DNA of 64,000 bases from Caenimonas aquaedulcis (GCF_015831345.1 NZ_JADWYS010000001.1:1126118-1190117), one strand, 5' to 3'. Shown: positions 9,453 to 19,072, counted from the stretch's first letter. Notes: generated by a model not told the origin, from the sequence alone. Numbers and translations: made by a program.

Positions 9453-9481
9453 ATTCTGGGAGTGCCGAGTCAAAGTGTCAA
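9453..9481 (-). promoter_or_regulatory. Sigma-70 type promoter of the ABC/PrpD/PdxA operon
   Basis: On the minus strand a perfect -35 TTGACA (9476-9481) is followed after 17 bases by CAGAAT (9453-9458). Transcription would start near 9446, giving a leader of about 35 bases before the binding-protein ATG at 9411. It lies in the 124-base gap after fumC, and no terminator is evident between fumC and this promoter. Confidence 0.6.
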
Positions 9482-9535
9482 CAGTTCAAGCCATAGAGTA
9501 AACACCGAGGACTTAAGGAAACGGCCGCGCGGGAT

Positions 9536-10927
9536 TTAGGACTTCCTGCCGACCATGTCCTGCGCGCGTACCCATTGGTCGAACTGCTCCCCGGTGACGT
9601 GACCCGACGCGACGGCCGCCTCGCGCAGGCTGGTGCCCTCCTTGTGCGCCTTCTTGGCGATCTGCGCGGCCTTGTCGTAGCCGATGTGCGGGTTGAGCGC
9701 CGTGACGAGCATCAGCGAGCGGTCCACCAGCTCCGCGATGCGATCGCGGTTGGCGGTGATTCCCACCGCGCAGTGGTCGTTGAAGCTGCGCATGCCGTCG
9801 GCCAGGAGGCGCACGCTCTGCATGAAGTTGTGCGCGATCATCGGGCGGAACACGTTCAGCTCGAAGTTGCCCGACGCCCCGCCGAAATTGATGGCGACGT
9901 CGTTGCCAAAGACTTGGCAGCACAGCATCGTCACCGCTTCGCTCTGCGTGGGGTTGACCTTGCCGGGCATGATGGAGGACCCCGGTTCGTTCTCGGGGAT
10001 GGACAGCTCGCCGATGCCGCTGCGGGGTCCGCTGGCCAGCCAGCGCACGTCGTTCGCGATCTTCATCATGCCGGCCGCGAGCGTCTTGAGCGCGCCGTGT
10101 GCGTTGACGAGCGCATCGGCCGCCGCCATCACCTCGAACTTGTTGGGCGCTGTGACGAAAGGCAAGCCCGTGAGGCGCGCGAGTTCGGCCGCCGCCTTCT
10201 CCGCGTACCCATCGGGTGCGTTCAGGCCCGTGCCCACGGCGGTGCCACCCAACGCCAGTTCGCACAGGTGCGGCAGCGTGGCGTGCAGGTGGCGGTCCGC
10301 CTGTTCCAGCTGCGCGGCGTAGCCCGAGAACTCCTGGCCGAGCGTGAGCGGCGTCGCGTCCTGCAGATGCGTGCGGCCGATCTTCACGACGTCCCGGAAC
10401 TCTTCCGCTTTGCCCGCGAGGGTCGCCTTGAGCTTCATCAGCGAGGGCTGCAGCTTGTTGCGGATGCCGTCCACGGCCGCGATGTGCATGGCGGTGGGAA
10501 ACACGTCATTGGACGACTGGCTCTTGTTCACGTCGTCGTTGGGATGCACCAGGCGCCCTTCCCCGCGCTCGCCGCCCAAAAGCTCGCTCGCGCGGTTCGC
10601 CAGGACCTCGTTGACGTTCATGTTGGTCTGCGTGCCCGAGCCGGTCTGCCAGACCACGAGCGGGAATTCATCGTCGTGCTCGCCGCGCAGCACTTCGTCC
10701 GCGGCGGCGATGATGGCGGACGCCTTCTTGTCGTCCATCAAGCCCATGAGGTGGTTGACGACGGCGGACGAGCGCTTGATCTGCACCAGTGCGCGAATGA
10801 TCTCCTTCGGCTGCCGCTCGCCGGAGATGTCGAAGTTCTGCAGCGAGCGCTGCGTCTGCGCGCCCCAGAGGCGGTCCGAGGGAACTTCGATCGGGCCGAA
10901 GGTGTCTTTTTCGATGCGGGTGTTCAT
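9536..10927 (-). CDS. fumC: Class II fumarate hydratase
   Basis: FumC interconverts fumarate and malate in the TCA cycle without an iron-sulfur cluster. The 463-residue length and the signature loop [11 protein letters not shown] are diagnostic of the class II fumarase/aspartase superfamily. The N-terminus ([22 protein letters not shown]) and the [18 protein letters not shown] segment identify fumarase rather than aspartase or argininosuccinate lyase. A class I fumarase lies about 2.3 kb away, so the cell has an oxygen-stable and an oxygen-labile enzyme. The gene follows a small TPR gene by 20 bases. Confidence 0.97.
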   Translation of the reverse strand: MNTRIEKDTFGPIEVPSDRLWGAQTQRSLQNFDISGERQPKEIIRALVQIKRSSAVVNHLMGLMDDKKASAIIAAADEVLRGEHDDEFPLVVWQTGSGTQTNMNVNEVLANRASELLGGERGEGRLVHPNDDVNKSQSSNDVFPTAMHIAAVDGIRNKLQPSLMKLKATLAGKAEEFRDVVKIGRTHLQDATPLTLGQEFSGYAAQLEQADRHLHATLPHLCELALGGTAVGTGLNAPDGYAEKAAAELARLTGLPFVTAPNKFEVMAAADALVNAHGALKTLAAGMMKIANDVRWLASGPRSGIGELSIPENEPGSSIMPGKVNPTQSEAVTMLCCQVFGNDVAINFGGASGNFELNVFRPMIAHNFMQSVRLLADGMRSFNDHCAVGITANRDRIAELVDRSLMLVTALNPHIGYDKAAQIAKKAHKEGTSLREAAVASGHVTGEQFDQWVRAQDMVGRKS

Positions 10928-10947
10928 GGTGCTGTCCGGAATGGGGA

Positions 10948-11421
10948 TCAGCGTTGTGTACCACGAACCCGATACTCGGCAATTGCTTTTTCAAGGTCGC
11001 GCTGCTCTTCGCAGGACAGCAGGCAGATCGAGCGCAGCGCGGCCAGGTGGCGCTCGGCCGCCGGCAGGTCGCCCACCATCAGGTACGCCTCGCCGATGTA
11101 CTCGTGCGCGCCGCGGTGCCGCGGCTCGATCTGCAGCGCGCGGCGGTAGTGCTCGAAGGCCTTGTCGAACTGCCTGAGCTTGCGATGCGCGAAGCCCAGC
11201 TCGTTGTGCACATCCGCGCTGTCCGGGAAGCGCTTGAGCGCCTGCTGCAGGCGCGGGACGGCCGCTGCCGCATCGCCGGCTTGCAGCGCGGCGCGAGCGG
11301 CCGTGTAGTCCGCGTCGGCGAGCAGGGCTTCATCGTCGCCGTCGCCGCTCGGCGCCGCGCGCGGCCCCCACGCCGCGACGGCCAGGCCCAGCGCCACGAA
11401 GCCGCGCCGCAGCATCGGCAC
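10948..11421 (-). CDS. Small secreted TPR protein
   Basis: A 157-residue protein with a short signal-like N-terminus ([15 protein letters not shown]) and about three tetratricopeptide repeats between residues 35 and 140, including [26 protein letters not shown]. The listed start is the GTG at 11421, immediately after the upstream stop; an ATG two codons later (11415) is equally plausible. It ends with a cysteine pair (SICLLSC). It probably shares a transcript with the larger TPR gene upstream and with fumC downstream. No function is recognised; TPRs suggest a protein-binding role in the periplasm. Confidence 0.7.
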   Translation of the reverse strand: MPMLRRGFVALGLAVAAWGPRAAPSGDGDDEALLADADYTAARAALQAGDAAAAVPRLQQALKRFPDSADVHNELGFAHRKLRQFDKAFEHYRRALQIEPRHRGAHEYIGEAYLMVGDLPAAERHLAALRSICLLSCEEQRDLEKAIAEYRVRGTQR

Positions 11422-13017
11422 TTACCGCGAAGCCAGGTAGGTCTTCGCGCGCGTGACCTCGGGCAAGGGCGTATCCGCGTCGCGCGTGAGCTCGACCACC
11501 CGCGCATGCAGCAGCCTGGCCTTGTCGCGGTCGCCCGCCATCTCGGCGGCCGCGGCCGCGCCGGCGTAGCCGCGCAGGCGGTTGGGTTCGCGTACCTGCG
11601 ACAGCTCGAACTCCTTGAGCGCCGCTGCCGGTTGCCGGACCTCCAGCAGCATCTCACCCAGCAGCTCGCGCGCGGGCACGACGCGCCCCGGCGTCACGAT
11701 GTGCTTTTCGTTGCGATCCTCCATGTCGGCCGCCGCGCGCATGAGCCGCAGCGCTTCGTCGTCCTGCTTGCGTGAGCGCGCGATCCAGGCGGCAGTGGCC
11801 AGGCGCTGGATCTCGACTTCCGTCGCCCAGTAGTTGTTCTTCGCCTCGACCAGCGCCTTGTGCTGCGCCTCCAGCCGCTGCGCCTCCTGTTCGGCGGCCG
11901 CCGTGTCGCCCATGCGCGCCGCGCCGAGCGCGCGGCTGAAGGTCGTGATCGCCTCGCAGAACGGGTAGGGGGTGTTCTGCACCGGCAGCGCCGCGGCCGT
12001 CTTCCAGTCGCCCCGCTCGAGCGCCATCCGCGCGGGCATCGCGACCGCGGCGTACGGCCCGACGAAGGCCACCGGATTGGCTTTCACCTCGCGTGCGAAT
12101 TCGTCGAGCACTTCGCGGGCCGCCTTGTCGCGGCCCATCTGCAGCTGCGCATAGACCATGTAGTCGGCCGCGTGGAAGGCCTCGTTGCCGTTGCCGTCCT
12201 TCTTGGCGATATCGGCCGAGCGGCGGTTGGTGGACACCGAGTCCTGCCAGGCGCCGACCCGCGTGAAGATGTGCGAGGGCATGTGCAGCGCGTGCGGTGC
12301 GTCCGGCGCCAGGCCCGCGTAGCGCCGGGCGGCTGTCAACCCTTTCTGCGCGATGGGCGGCGCGTCGTAGCTGTGGATCAGGTAATGCGCGACGCCCGGG
12401 TGGTCGGGGTATTTCTCGAACTGCTTTTCCAGGACGCCCGCGGCCTTCAGGTAGGCCGCGTAGGTCTGGTCGGCCTGCGACTGCGTGCCCGCGATGTAGA
12501 GCGAGGCGAAGATCTGCGCCTCGTCGTCGTCGGGGTAGCGGGCGGCCAGCGCCTCGAAGGCCTTCGCGCGCGCGGCCTGCCGGGCGCGCTCGGGCTTGTT
12601 CGCGAAATCGTCGTAATAGGCGGCGACGGCTTCGATGTAGTCGCGCTCGCGCTGCGTCTTCGCGCCCACGCGCCGGCCCTGCTCGATGGCGGCCTGCGCC
12701 GCCGCCGCTGCCTGCGGCGAAGCGCCCTGCCCCGCGAGCGGGTTGTTCATGAGCAGCGCCGCGATGCCGAAGGTGGCCACACCGCAGCTGGGATCGTCCG
12801 CGAGCACGTGGCGGAAGGCCGCCTCGCCGGCGTTGAACCAGAACGAGTGCAGCATCGCCACGGCCCGCTGCAATTCCTTCTGCACCTTGGCGTCGCAGGA
12901 ATTGGCGAAGTTGACCTTGCCGAGTTGCCCCTGCCCTTCCTCGACTTCGTGGGCCAGGGTGGGAGCCATCAAACCGCACGAGAGCGCGGCAGCCGCCGCG
13001 AGTAAGTTGAGCCGCAT
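11422..13017 (-). CDS. Large secreted TPR-repeat protein
   Basis: A 531-residue protein with a clear signal peptide (MRLNLLAAAAALSCGLM, cleavage near TLA/HEVE). It has helical TPR-like repeats along most of its length. The first repeat-like unit (LQRAVAMLHSFWFNAGEAAF) and HALHMPSHIFTRVGAW are typical of a family of uncharacterised secreted TPR proteins. The ATG at 13017 is well supported by AAGGAGGT 7 bases upstream. It is followed without a gap by the small TPR gene. It is divergent from class I fumarase, with 177 bases between. Function unknown. Confidence 0.75.
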   Translation of the reverse strand: MRLNLLAAAAALSCGLMAPTLAHEVEEGQGQLGKVNFANSCDAKVQKELQRAVAMLHSFWFNAGEAAFRHVLADDPSCGVATFGIAALLMNNPLAGQGASPQAAAAAQAAIEQGRRVGAKTQRERDYIEAVAAYYDDFANKPERARQAARAKAFEALAARYPDDDEAQIFASLYIAGTQSQADQTYAAYLKAAGVLEKQFEKYPDHPGVAHYLIHSYDAPPIAQKGLTAARRYAGLAPDAPHALHMPSHIFTRVGAWQDSVSTNRRSADIAKKDGNGNEAFHAADYMVYAQLQMGRDKAAREVLDEFAREVKANPVAFVGPYAAVAMPARMALERGDWKTAAALPVQNTPYPFCEAITTFSRALGAARMGDTAAAEQEAQRLEAQHKALVEAKNNYWATEVEIQRLATAAWIARSRKQDDEALRLMRAAADMEDRNEKHIVTPGRVVPARELLGEMLLEVRQPAAALKEFELSQVREPNRLRGYAGAAAAAEMAGDRDKARLLHARVVELTRDADTPLPEVTRAKTYLASR

Positions 13018-13194
13018 GTCGCTGACCTCCTTGGATAGGCGCTTCAACCGAGCATTCCCCTCGCGCCGGCGGGGAAAGGGATTCTGCTCCTGCTTGGGCG
13101 GCAAGGCAAAGGGCGCACGCCCTCCTCTGGAAAGGGCCGCCGACCCGTCTGGGATAATCGGCGGAGCTCATCCTTACCCCCCTTCCGCAAGACC

Positions 13195-14736
13195 ATGACG
13201 ACCACCATCAAGGCCGGCGACCTGATCGAATCGATCGCCGGCGCGCTGCAGTACATCTCCTACTACCACCCCGCCGATTTCATCGCCCACCTCGCCCGCG
13301 CCTACGAACGCGAGCAGTCGGCGCCGGCCAAGGACGCGATCGCGCAGATCCTCACCAACAGCAAGATGAGCGCCACGGGCCACCGGCCGATCTGCCAGGA
13401 CACCGGCGTGGTCAACGTGTTCCTCAAGGTCGGTATGGACGTGCGGCTCGAAGGCTTCTCCGGCAGCCTGGAAGACGCCGTCAACGAAGGCGTGCGCCGC
13501 GGCTACAACCATCCGGACAACACGCTGCGCGCCTCCATGGTCGCGGACCCGCAGTTCGACCGCAGGAACACCACGGACAACACGCCTGCGGTGATCTTCA
13601 CGGAGCTCGTGCCCGGCAACAAGGTCGACATCACCGTCGCGGCCAAGGGCGGCGGCAGCGAGAACAAGAGCAAGCTCGCGATGCTGAACCCGAGCGACTC
13701 CATCGTCGACTGGGTGCTCAAGACCGTGCCTACGATGGGCGCGGGCTGGTGCCCGCCCGGCATGCTGGGCATCGGCATCGGCGGCACCGCGGAGAAGGCG
13801 ATGCTGCTCGCCAAGGAATCGCTGATGGACGACATCGACATGTACGAGCTCCTCGCGCGCGGCCCGAAGAACAAGCTGGAAGAGATGCGCCTCGAGCTGT
13901 ACGAGAAGGTCAACGCGCTGGGCATCGGCGCGCAGGGCCTGGGCGGCCTCACGACCGTGCTCGACATCAAGATCAAGATGTACCCGACCCACGCCGCGGG
14001 CAAGCCCGTCGCGATGATTCCCAACTGCGCCGCGACGCGCCACGCGCACTTCGTGCTGGACGGCTCCGGCCCGGTGTACCTCGACGCGCCGTCGCTGGAC
14101 CTGTGGCCGGACGTGCAGTGGAAGCCCGATGCAACGAAGAGCCGCCGTGTGAACCTCGACACGCTCACGAAGGAAGAGGTCGCGAGCTGGAAGGCCGGCG
14201 ACACGCTGCTGCTGAACGGCAAGATGCTCACCGGCCGCGACGCCGCGCACAAGCGCATCCAGGACATGCTCGCCAGGGGCGAGAAGCTGCCGGTGGATTT
14301 CGCGAACCGCGTGATCTATTACGTCGGCCCGGTGGATCCGGTGAAGGGCGAGGCCGTCGGCCCCGCGGGCCCCACCACCTCGACCCGCATGGACAAGTGG
14401 ACGGACATGATGCTCGGGCAGACCGGGCTCATCGCGATGATCGGCAAGGCCGAGCGCGGGCCGGAGACCATCGCGTCCATCAAGCAGCACAAAAGTGCCT
14501 ACCTGATGGCGGTGGGCGGCGCGGCCTACCTCGTGTCCAAGGCGATCAAGACCGCGAAGGTGATCGGCTTCGCCGACCTCGGCATGGAAGCGATCTACGA
14601 ATTCGACGTGGTGGACATGCCCGTCACCGTGGCCGTGGATGCGGGCGGCGTCAGCGCGCACACCACCGGCCCCGCCGAGTGGCAAAAGAAGATCGCCACC
14701 GGGCAGTTCAAGAGCATCCCGGTCGCGGCGGCTTGA
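13195..14736 (+). CDS. fumA: Class I fumarate hydratase (4Fe-4S)
   Basis: A 513-residue class I fumarase that hydrates fumarate to L-malate using an oxygen-sensitive 4Fe-4S cluster. The three expected cluster cysteines are present at C67 (ICQDTG), C186 (GWCPPG) and C278 (NCAATRHAHF). Their spacing of 119 and 92 residues fits the family. The fused alpha and beta domains are both present. GGGATAAT at about 13151-13158 may hold its -10 element. The stop TGA overlaps the TTG start of murI. Class I enzymes may also accept related hydroxy acids such as tartrate or mesaconate; fumarase is the most likely role. Confidence 0.93.
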   Translation: MTTTIKAGDLIESIAGALQYISYYHPADFIAHLARAYEREQSAPAKDAIAQILTNSKMSATGHRPICQDTGVVNVFLKVGMDVRLEGFSGSLEDAVNEGVRRGYNHPDNTLRASMVADPQFDRRNTTDNTPAVIFTELVPGNKVDITVAAKGGGSENKSKLAMLNPSDSIVDWVLKTVPTMGAGWCPPGMLGIGIGGTAEKAMLLAKESLMDDIDMYELLARGPKNKLEEMRLELYEKVNALGIGAQGLGGLTTVLDIKIKMYPTHAAGKPVAMIPNCAATRHAHFVLDGSGPVYLDAPSLDLWPDVQWKPDATKSRRVNLDTLTKEEVASWKAGDTLLLNGKMLTGRDAAHKRIQDMLARGEKLPVDFANRVIYYVGPVDPVKGEAVGPAGPTTSTRMDKWTDMMLGQTGLIAMIGKAERGPETIASIKQHKSAYLMAVGGAAYLVSKAIKTAKVIGFADLGMEAIYEFDVVDMPVTVAVDAGGVSAHTTGPAEWQKKIATGQFKSIPVAAA

Positions 14737-15491
14737 TCGGCGTCTTCGACAGCGGCATCGGCGGGCTGAGCGTCCTGAAGGCGCTGCGCGCCGAGCTGCC
14801 GCACGAAGACTTCGTCTATTTCGCCGATACGGCGCATGCGCCGTACGGCGAGCGTGGCGATGCCTACGTGGTGGACCGCACTCGCGCCGTGGTGGAGCGC
14901 CTGCGCGCGGCGCATGCCGTCAAGGCGCTCGTCATCGCATGCAACACCGCGACGGCCGCCGCGGTGCACGTGGTGCGTGCGGAACACGCGGACCTGCCGG
15001 TGGTCGGTGTCGAGCCCGCGCTCAAGCCTGCCGTGGCGGCCAGCCGCACCGGCCGCATCGGCGTGCTTGCCACGCGGGGCACCCTCGGCAGCGCAAAGTT
15101 CAGGCAGCTGCACGCATCGCTCGCCGGGCAGGCTACCTTCAGCCTGCAGCCATGCGATGGCCTGGCGGACGCGATTGAAGCGCAGGACGCGGACAGGATC
15201 GCGCGCCAGTGCGCGCAATATGCACAGGCGGTCGGCCCGTTCGGGACACAAGAGGGACAGACCGATGTGCTGGTCCTCGGCTGCACGCACTACCCGTTCG
15301 CAACGCGCGAGCTCGCGTCCGTTTGCGGCCCGCAGGTGAAGCTCATCGATACGGGGCAACCGGTGGCGCGTCAGACGCGCCGGCTGCTGGGCGAAGCCGG
15401 CCTGCTGCGCACGGCAGGGGCCGCAATGCTGAGCCTCGATGCCACCGGCTCTCTGCCCGCCCTGCGCGCCGCAGTGGACCGGTGGCTGTGA
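14733..15491 (+). CDS. murI: Glutamate racemase
   Basis: MurI makes D-glutamate for peptidoglycan. The 252-residue protein has the two catalytic cysteine motifs, ACNTATAAAV and LGCTHYPF, and the N-terminal FDSGIGGLSVL with the catalytic aspartate. No ATG or GTG is available near the family N-terminus. The TTG at 14733 gives (M)IGVFDSGIGG, exactly the usual start, and overlaps the fumA stop as TTGA, so translation is probably coupled to fumA. Confidence 0.94.
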   Translation: MIGVFDSGIGGLSVLKALRAELPHEDFVYFADTAHAPYGERGDAYVVDRTRAVVERLRAAHAVKALVIACNTATAAAVHVVRAEHADLPVVGVEPALKPAVAASRTGRIGVLATRGTLGSAKFRQLHASLAGQATFSLQPCDGLADAIEAQDADRIARQCAQYAQAVGPFGTQEGQTDVLVLGCTHYPFATRELASVCGPQVKLIDTGQPVARQTRRLLGEAGLLRTAGAAMLSLDATGSLPALRAAVDRWL

Positions 15492-15510
15492 TTTCTGTAT
15501 AACGCCCGCG

Positions 15511-16980
15511 ATGTCCAGTCCCAATCTCATTCCTTCGGTCTACGAAGGCATCCTCTTCCAGTCCCGCCTGAATCCCAACGCCATCGCCGTGAGCGTCGAT
15601 GGCCGCGAGATCACTTACCGAACCTTCTGCGCCGACGTCGAGAAAGTGACGCGGCACCTGCGCGGCGCGAACCTCGTGCCGGGCAGCCGGGTCGCGGTGC
15701 ACGTGCACCAGCAGTACCTGCGCTGGCTCGTCATCCTCGGGCTCGCGCGCATGGGCGTCGTGTCGGTATCCGTGACCGAATCCGCCCGCGAGCTCGACTT
15801 CCTCAAGGTGCAGCGCGTCGTGAGCGACCGTCCGGCCGCCCTGCCGGGGCGCGACGCGATCGAAGCGGGCGCGCGCTGGCTGGGGCCCGACGCCGACGCA
15901 CTGCCGCCCTTCGAAGACACCCGCTTCGAACGCAGCGCGCCCTGCCGCATGGTCGTGTCCTCGGGCACGACCGGCACGCCGAAAAAGGCCATCCTCTCCT
16001 ACGGCGACATCCGCGACCGCATCCGCGGCACCGCGCGTATGCACGGCCTGAACACCACGGCGCGCCTGCTCACGACCATGGGCACCGCCACCATCGGCGG
16101 CTTCATGATGCTCATCGCCTGCTGGTCGGGTGGCGGCACCGTGGTGCTGGCCTCGTTCGCGCCGGAGCAGCCGATGTCCGACCTGCTGCTGCACCGGGCC
16201 AATGTCCTGATGCTGTCCACGGGCCAGCTTTCCGCCCTGATGGATGCGCTCCCGAAGGACTACTGGCCTTGGCAGCAGCCGCAGATCTTCGTGGCGGGCA
16301 GCACGCTGCCGCCCGCCCTCAGCCGCGCCGCGCGCCTGCGCCTGTCGCAGTCGCTCTTCGTCATGTACGGCTCGACGGAAGCCGGCGGCATCGCGGTCAC
16401 GCATGCATCACTTGCGGAAGAGCGGCCCGGCTTCATCGGCTATGTGCTGTCCACGGCCGAAGTGCAGATCGTCGATGAGCAGGGAAACCAGGTGCCGCAT
16501 GGCACGATGGGCGAGATGCGTATGCGCGCCGAAGGCATGGTCGACGGCTATGCCGACGAGCCCGGCGTGACCGACGAGGCCTACCGCGACGGCTGGTTCT
16601 ACCCGGGCGACGCCGGCATGTTCGATGCGCAGGGCGGCGGCCTCACGATCCTGGGCCGCACCCGCGAGCTGATGAACCTGGGCGGCGTGAAGATCGCGCC
16701 GGAGCTCATCGAACAGGCGTTGTCCGCCTGCCCGGGTATCCAGGACATGGCGGTGTTCGCGCTCGGCGAAGAGGACCGCCAGCGGCCGTGGGTGGCGATC
16801 GTGCCGGGCGACGGCTTCGCGGATGAACCGCTGCAGCAGGCGTACACCAAGGCCTTCCCGCGCCTGCCGAAGATCTCCATCGCGCGCATCGACAAGATCC
16901 AGCGCAACGAGATGGGCAAGGTGATGCGCAACCAGCTGCAGGCCACCGTGCAGCGCGCGCTCGAGCGCAAGGGCGCCTAG
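15511..16980 (+). CDS. AMP-dependent acyl-CoA synthetase/ligase
   Basis: A 489-residue adenylate-forming enzyme. It has the phosphate-binding loop SSGTTGTPKKAIL (about residue 150), YGSTEAGG, the GWFYPGDAG motif with the ribose-binding aspartate, and a C-terminal NEMGKVMRNQL holding the catalytic lysine. It is shorter than typical long-chain fatty-acyl ligases. It lacks a recognisable carrier-protein or condensation partner nearby, so the acid substrate is not known. It follows murI by 19 bases; TATAAC at 15498-15503 could be a weak -10. Its TAG stop shares a CTAG with the convergent transporter gene. Confidence 0.85.
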   Translation: MSSPNLIPSVYEGILFQSRLNPNAIAVSVDGREITYRTFCADVEKVTRHLRGANLVPGSRVAVHVHQQYLRWLVILGLARMGVVSVSVTESARELDFLKVQRVVSDRPAALPGRDAIEAGARWLGPDADALPPFEDTRFERSAPCRMVVSSGTTGTPKKAILSYGDIRDRIRGTARMHGLNTTARLLTTMGTATIGGFMMLIACWSGGGTVVLASFAPEQPMSDLLLHRANVLMLSTGQLSALMDALPKDYWPWQQPQIFVAGSTLPPALSRAARLRLSQSLFVMYGSTEAGGIAVTHASLAEERPGFIGYVLSTAEVQIVDEQGNQVPHGTMGEMRMRAEGMVDGYADEPGVTDEAYRDGWFYPGDAGMFDAQGGGLTILGRTRELMNLGGVKIAPELIEQALSACPGIQDMAVFALGEEDRQRPWVAIVPGDGFADEPLQQAYTKAFPRLPKISIARIDKIQRNEMGKVMRNQLQATVQRALERKGA

Positions 16981-18290
16981 GCGGCGTCCCCGCCGGCCGC
17001 GAGCGCCGCCGCGCGGCCTCGCGCAACGTTCACCGGCACCAGCAGTGCCAGCCCGGCGATGAAAAGCACCGTCGTCGACAGGATCGCCAGCCGCTGGTTG
17101 CCGCCGGTCGCCCAGGCAATGGCGCCGTAGCTGAGCGGGCCGATGATGCTCGCGAGGCGGATCGCGAAGGTCCACAGCCCGTAGAACTCGGCGAGTTGCT
17201 GCGCCGGCGCGAACATGCCGGCGAGCGCGCGGCCGGCCGACTGGCTGGACCCCATGCAGAGCCCGGCGATGGCGGCCGCCCACCAGAAGCCTCCCTTGGT
17301 CGTGGTGATGGCGGCGATCACGCAGGTCGCGATCCAGCCCACGAGCGTGCTGCCCAGCGCGATCTTGTGGCCGATGCGGTCCTGCAGGTAGCCCCATGCG
17401 AAGGCGCCGCCCGCGGCCGCGAGATTCAGGACGAAGATCAGCACCATCGTCTCCTGCTGCTTGAAGCCGATCTCGGTCTCCGCGTAGATCGCGGCCAGCG
17501 TGATCGCCACGGCGACGCCGCCCTGGTAGAACACGGCGCACAGCAGGAGCCACATGAAGTCCCAGAACTGCCTCGCCTGGCGAAACGTGGCATGCAGTTG
17601 CTGCAACGACGCCTTGAGCCCACCCTGGCGCAGCGCCTGCGGGTTGGGTTGCGCGCGTTCACGAAGCAGCCAGAAGGTGACGAGCGCGGCCGCGCCATAA
17701 AGCACGGCGGTGATGAGCATCGTCACGGGCACGAAGCTTTCCGCCTTGATGCCGTGGCCCTGCGCCCAGATCACGTAGCCGAGGCACAGCCCGAGCGCGA
17801 GCATGCCCCCGAAGTACCCGAAGCTCCAGCCCCAGCCGCTCACCTTGCCGAGTGCGTCTGGCCGCGCGAGTTCGGGCAGGAAGGCCGCCGTGAGCGACTC
17901 CCCATAGGAATAGAAGGTGTTGGAGACGACGATGAGGAAGATGGCCAGAGCCACACTGCCGGGGCCGGCGAGCGCCAGCGCCGCGGTGGACAGCACGCAG
18001 CAGGCCGTGAAGATCGCCAGCAGCTTCTTCTTGGCCGCGCGCAGGTCGGCGTAGGCGCCGATGCTGGGCATCGTGAACATGACGATGGCGTAGGAGACGC
18101 TGAGCGCCGCCGTCCACGCGAAAGTCGCCCATTCGGCCTTCTGCGCGATGCCGCCGACGAAGTAGGCCGCGAACACGGCGGTGATGACGACCGTGGTGTA
18201 GCCGGAATTGGCGAAGTCGTACATCGCCCAGCCGAAGACTTTGCGCTTGCGCACGCCGGGGTTCAGGGCATCCTGGGAAAACAGCGCCAC
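16977..18290 (-). CDS. MFS transporter, UMF1/Atg22-like family
   Basis: A 437-residue inner-membrane protein with about twelve hydrophobic segments. The N-terminal GWAMYDFANSGYTTVV is the hallmark of the UMF1 (Atg22-like) family of major facilitators. The eukaryotic relatives export amino acids from the vacuole; bacterial substrates are unknown. The start is GTG at 18290, preceded by GGAGGAG at 7 bases. The stop overlaps the convergent acyl-CoA ligase stop by four bases in a shared CTAG (16977-16980). Confidence 0.88.
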   Translation of the reverse strand: MALFSQDALNPGVRKRKVFGWAMYDFANSGYTTVVITAVFAAYFVGGIAQKAEWATFAWTAALSVSYAIVMFTMPSIGAYADLRAAKKKLLAIFTACCVLSTAALALAGPGSVALAIFLIVVSNTFYSYGESLTAAFLPELARPDALGKVSGWGWSFGYFGGMLALGLCLGYVIWAQGHGIKAESFVPVTMLITAVLYGAAALVTFWLLRERAQPNPQALRQGGLKASLQQLHATFRQARQFWDFMWLLLCAVFYQGGVAVAITLAAIYAETEIGFKQQETMVLIFVLNLAAAGGAFAWGYLQDRIGHKIALGSTLVGWIATCVIAAITTTKGGFWWAAAIAGLCMGSSQSAGRALAGMFAPAQQLAEFYGLWTFAIRLASIIGPLSYGAIAWATGGNQRLAILSTTVLFIAGLALLVPVNVARGRAAALAAGGDAA

Positions 18291-18300
18291 TTACGACTCC

Positions 18301-18330
18301 TCCAAAAGGGACGCGGCCTCGTGGCCGCGT
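18301..18330 (-). terminator. Hairpin terminator after the acidic protein gene
   Basis: A perfect 8-bp stem (ACGCGGCC/GGCCGCGT, 18311-18330) with a four-base loop lies just downstream of the gene ending at 18338. It is followed on the minus strand by CCCTTTTGG. The U-run is short, so termination may be partial; the MFS ribosome-binding site follows at once. Confidence 0.5.
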
Positions 18331-18337
18331 TCTCACC

Positions 18338-18958
18338 TCAGTGCAAATGCCGGGGGCGGCGCCCGCCGCCGTGTCCCGGCCCGCCGCTTCCGCGCGGTGG
18401 CTTGCCGATTTCCAGCGAATTCACCAGCGCGTCGAAGCGCTGGGAGAAGAGCTTGTCGATTTCCGCGACCACGCCGCTCAGCTCCGAACCGTCGAAATGG
18501 CGCTCCATCAGGTTCACGACGTCCTCGACGAGCAGGTCGCGCTGGACCTGCATGATCGCCGCGGGATTGGGGCCGACGAAGAGCATGATGAAGTCGTCGC
18601 GCGCCTCGCCCTCCGGCGCATCTTCCTCGTCGTCGAATTCAGCGTCGTAGAAAGTCACTTCGATCGCGGCGCCCTGCTCCGCCAGGTCGTTCAGGCTCAT
18701 GCACATCTCGTCGAGCGATTGGCGGAAATCCTCGTCACCGGGGATCGTCCAGCACATCTGCAGCAGGTGCTCCGCGGCGTCGAACTTGATGCCGGGCTCT
18801 TCCTCGTAGGTGCTCTCGGCCGCGGAGGCCAGCGATTTGGCGCCCGCGTACTTCCACAGGGGCTTCAGCGCCTCCTGCAGATCGTTGTAGGTGACTTCCG
18901 GGCGCAGGGGCACGTCGCCGTGGACATGGATTTCGAAGGGAGCGTTGTAGCTGGACAT
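18338..18958 (-). CDS. Uncharacterised acidic cytoplasmic protein
   Basis: A 206-residue protein beginning MSSYNAPFEIHVHGDVPLR. It has no signal peptide or membrane segment. It is strongly acidic in the middle (DAEFDDEEDAPEGEARDD, about residues 105-122) and ends in a Gly/His/Arg-rich tail (PPRGSGGPGHGGGRRPRHLH) that could bind metal or nucleic acid. It lies 22 bases downstream of tRNA-Leu on the same strand. I do not recognise a characterised homologue; similar hypothetical proteins are likely restricted to Burkholderiales. A longer in-frame reading would run through the tRNA and is not credible. Confidence 0.75.
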   Translation of the reverse strand: MSSYNAPFEIHVHGDVPLRPEVTYNDLQEALKPLWKYAGAKSLASAAESTYEEEPGIKFDAAEHLLQMCWTIPGDEDFRQSLDEMCMSLNDLAEQGAAIEVTFYDAEFDDEEDAPEGEARDDFIMLFVGPNPAAIMQVQRDLLVEDVVNLMERHFDGSELSGVVAEIDKLFSQRFDALVNSLEIGKPPRGSGGPGHGGGRRPRHLH

Positions 18959-18980
18959 GCGTGTACCCGAGTTCTCTTTC

Positions 18981-19072
18981 TGGTGCCCCGAGCCGGAATC
19001 GAACCGGCACGCTGCCGTGAAGCAAGCGGCGGATTTTAAGTCCGCTGTGTCTACCAATTTCACCATCGAGGC
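18981..19072 (-). tRNA. tRNA-Leu (anticodon UAA)
   Basis: The minus strand folds as a 92-base class II tRNA with encoded CCA. The acceptor pairs GCCTCGA with TCGGGGC, and the T-arm has GGTTCGATTCC. The anticodon loop CTTAAAA gives UAA, and the long variable arm typical of leucine tRNAs is present. It is the last tRNA of a Gly-Cys-Leu cluster. Confidence 0.96.
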
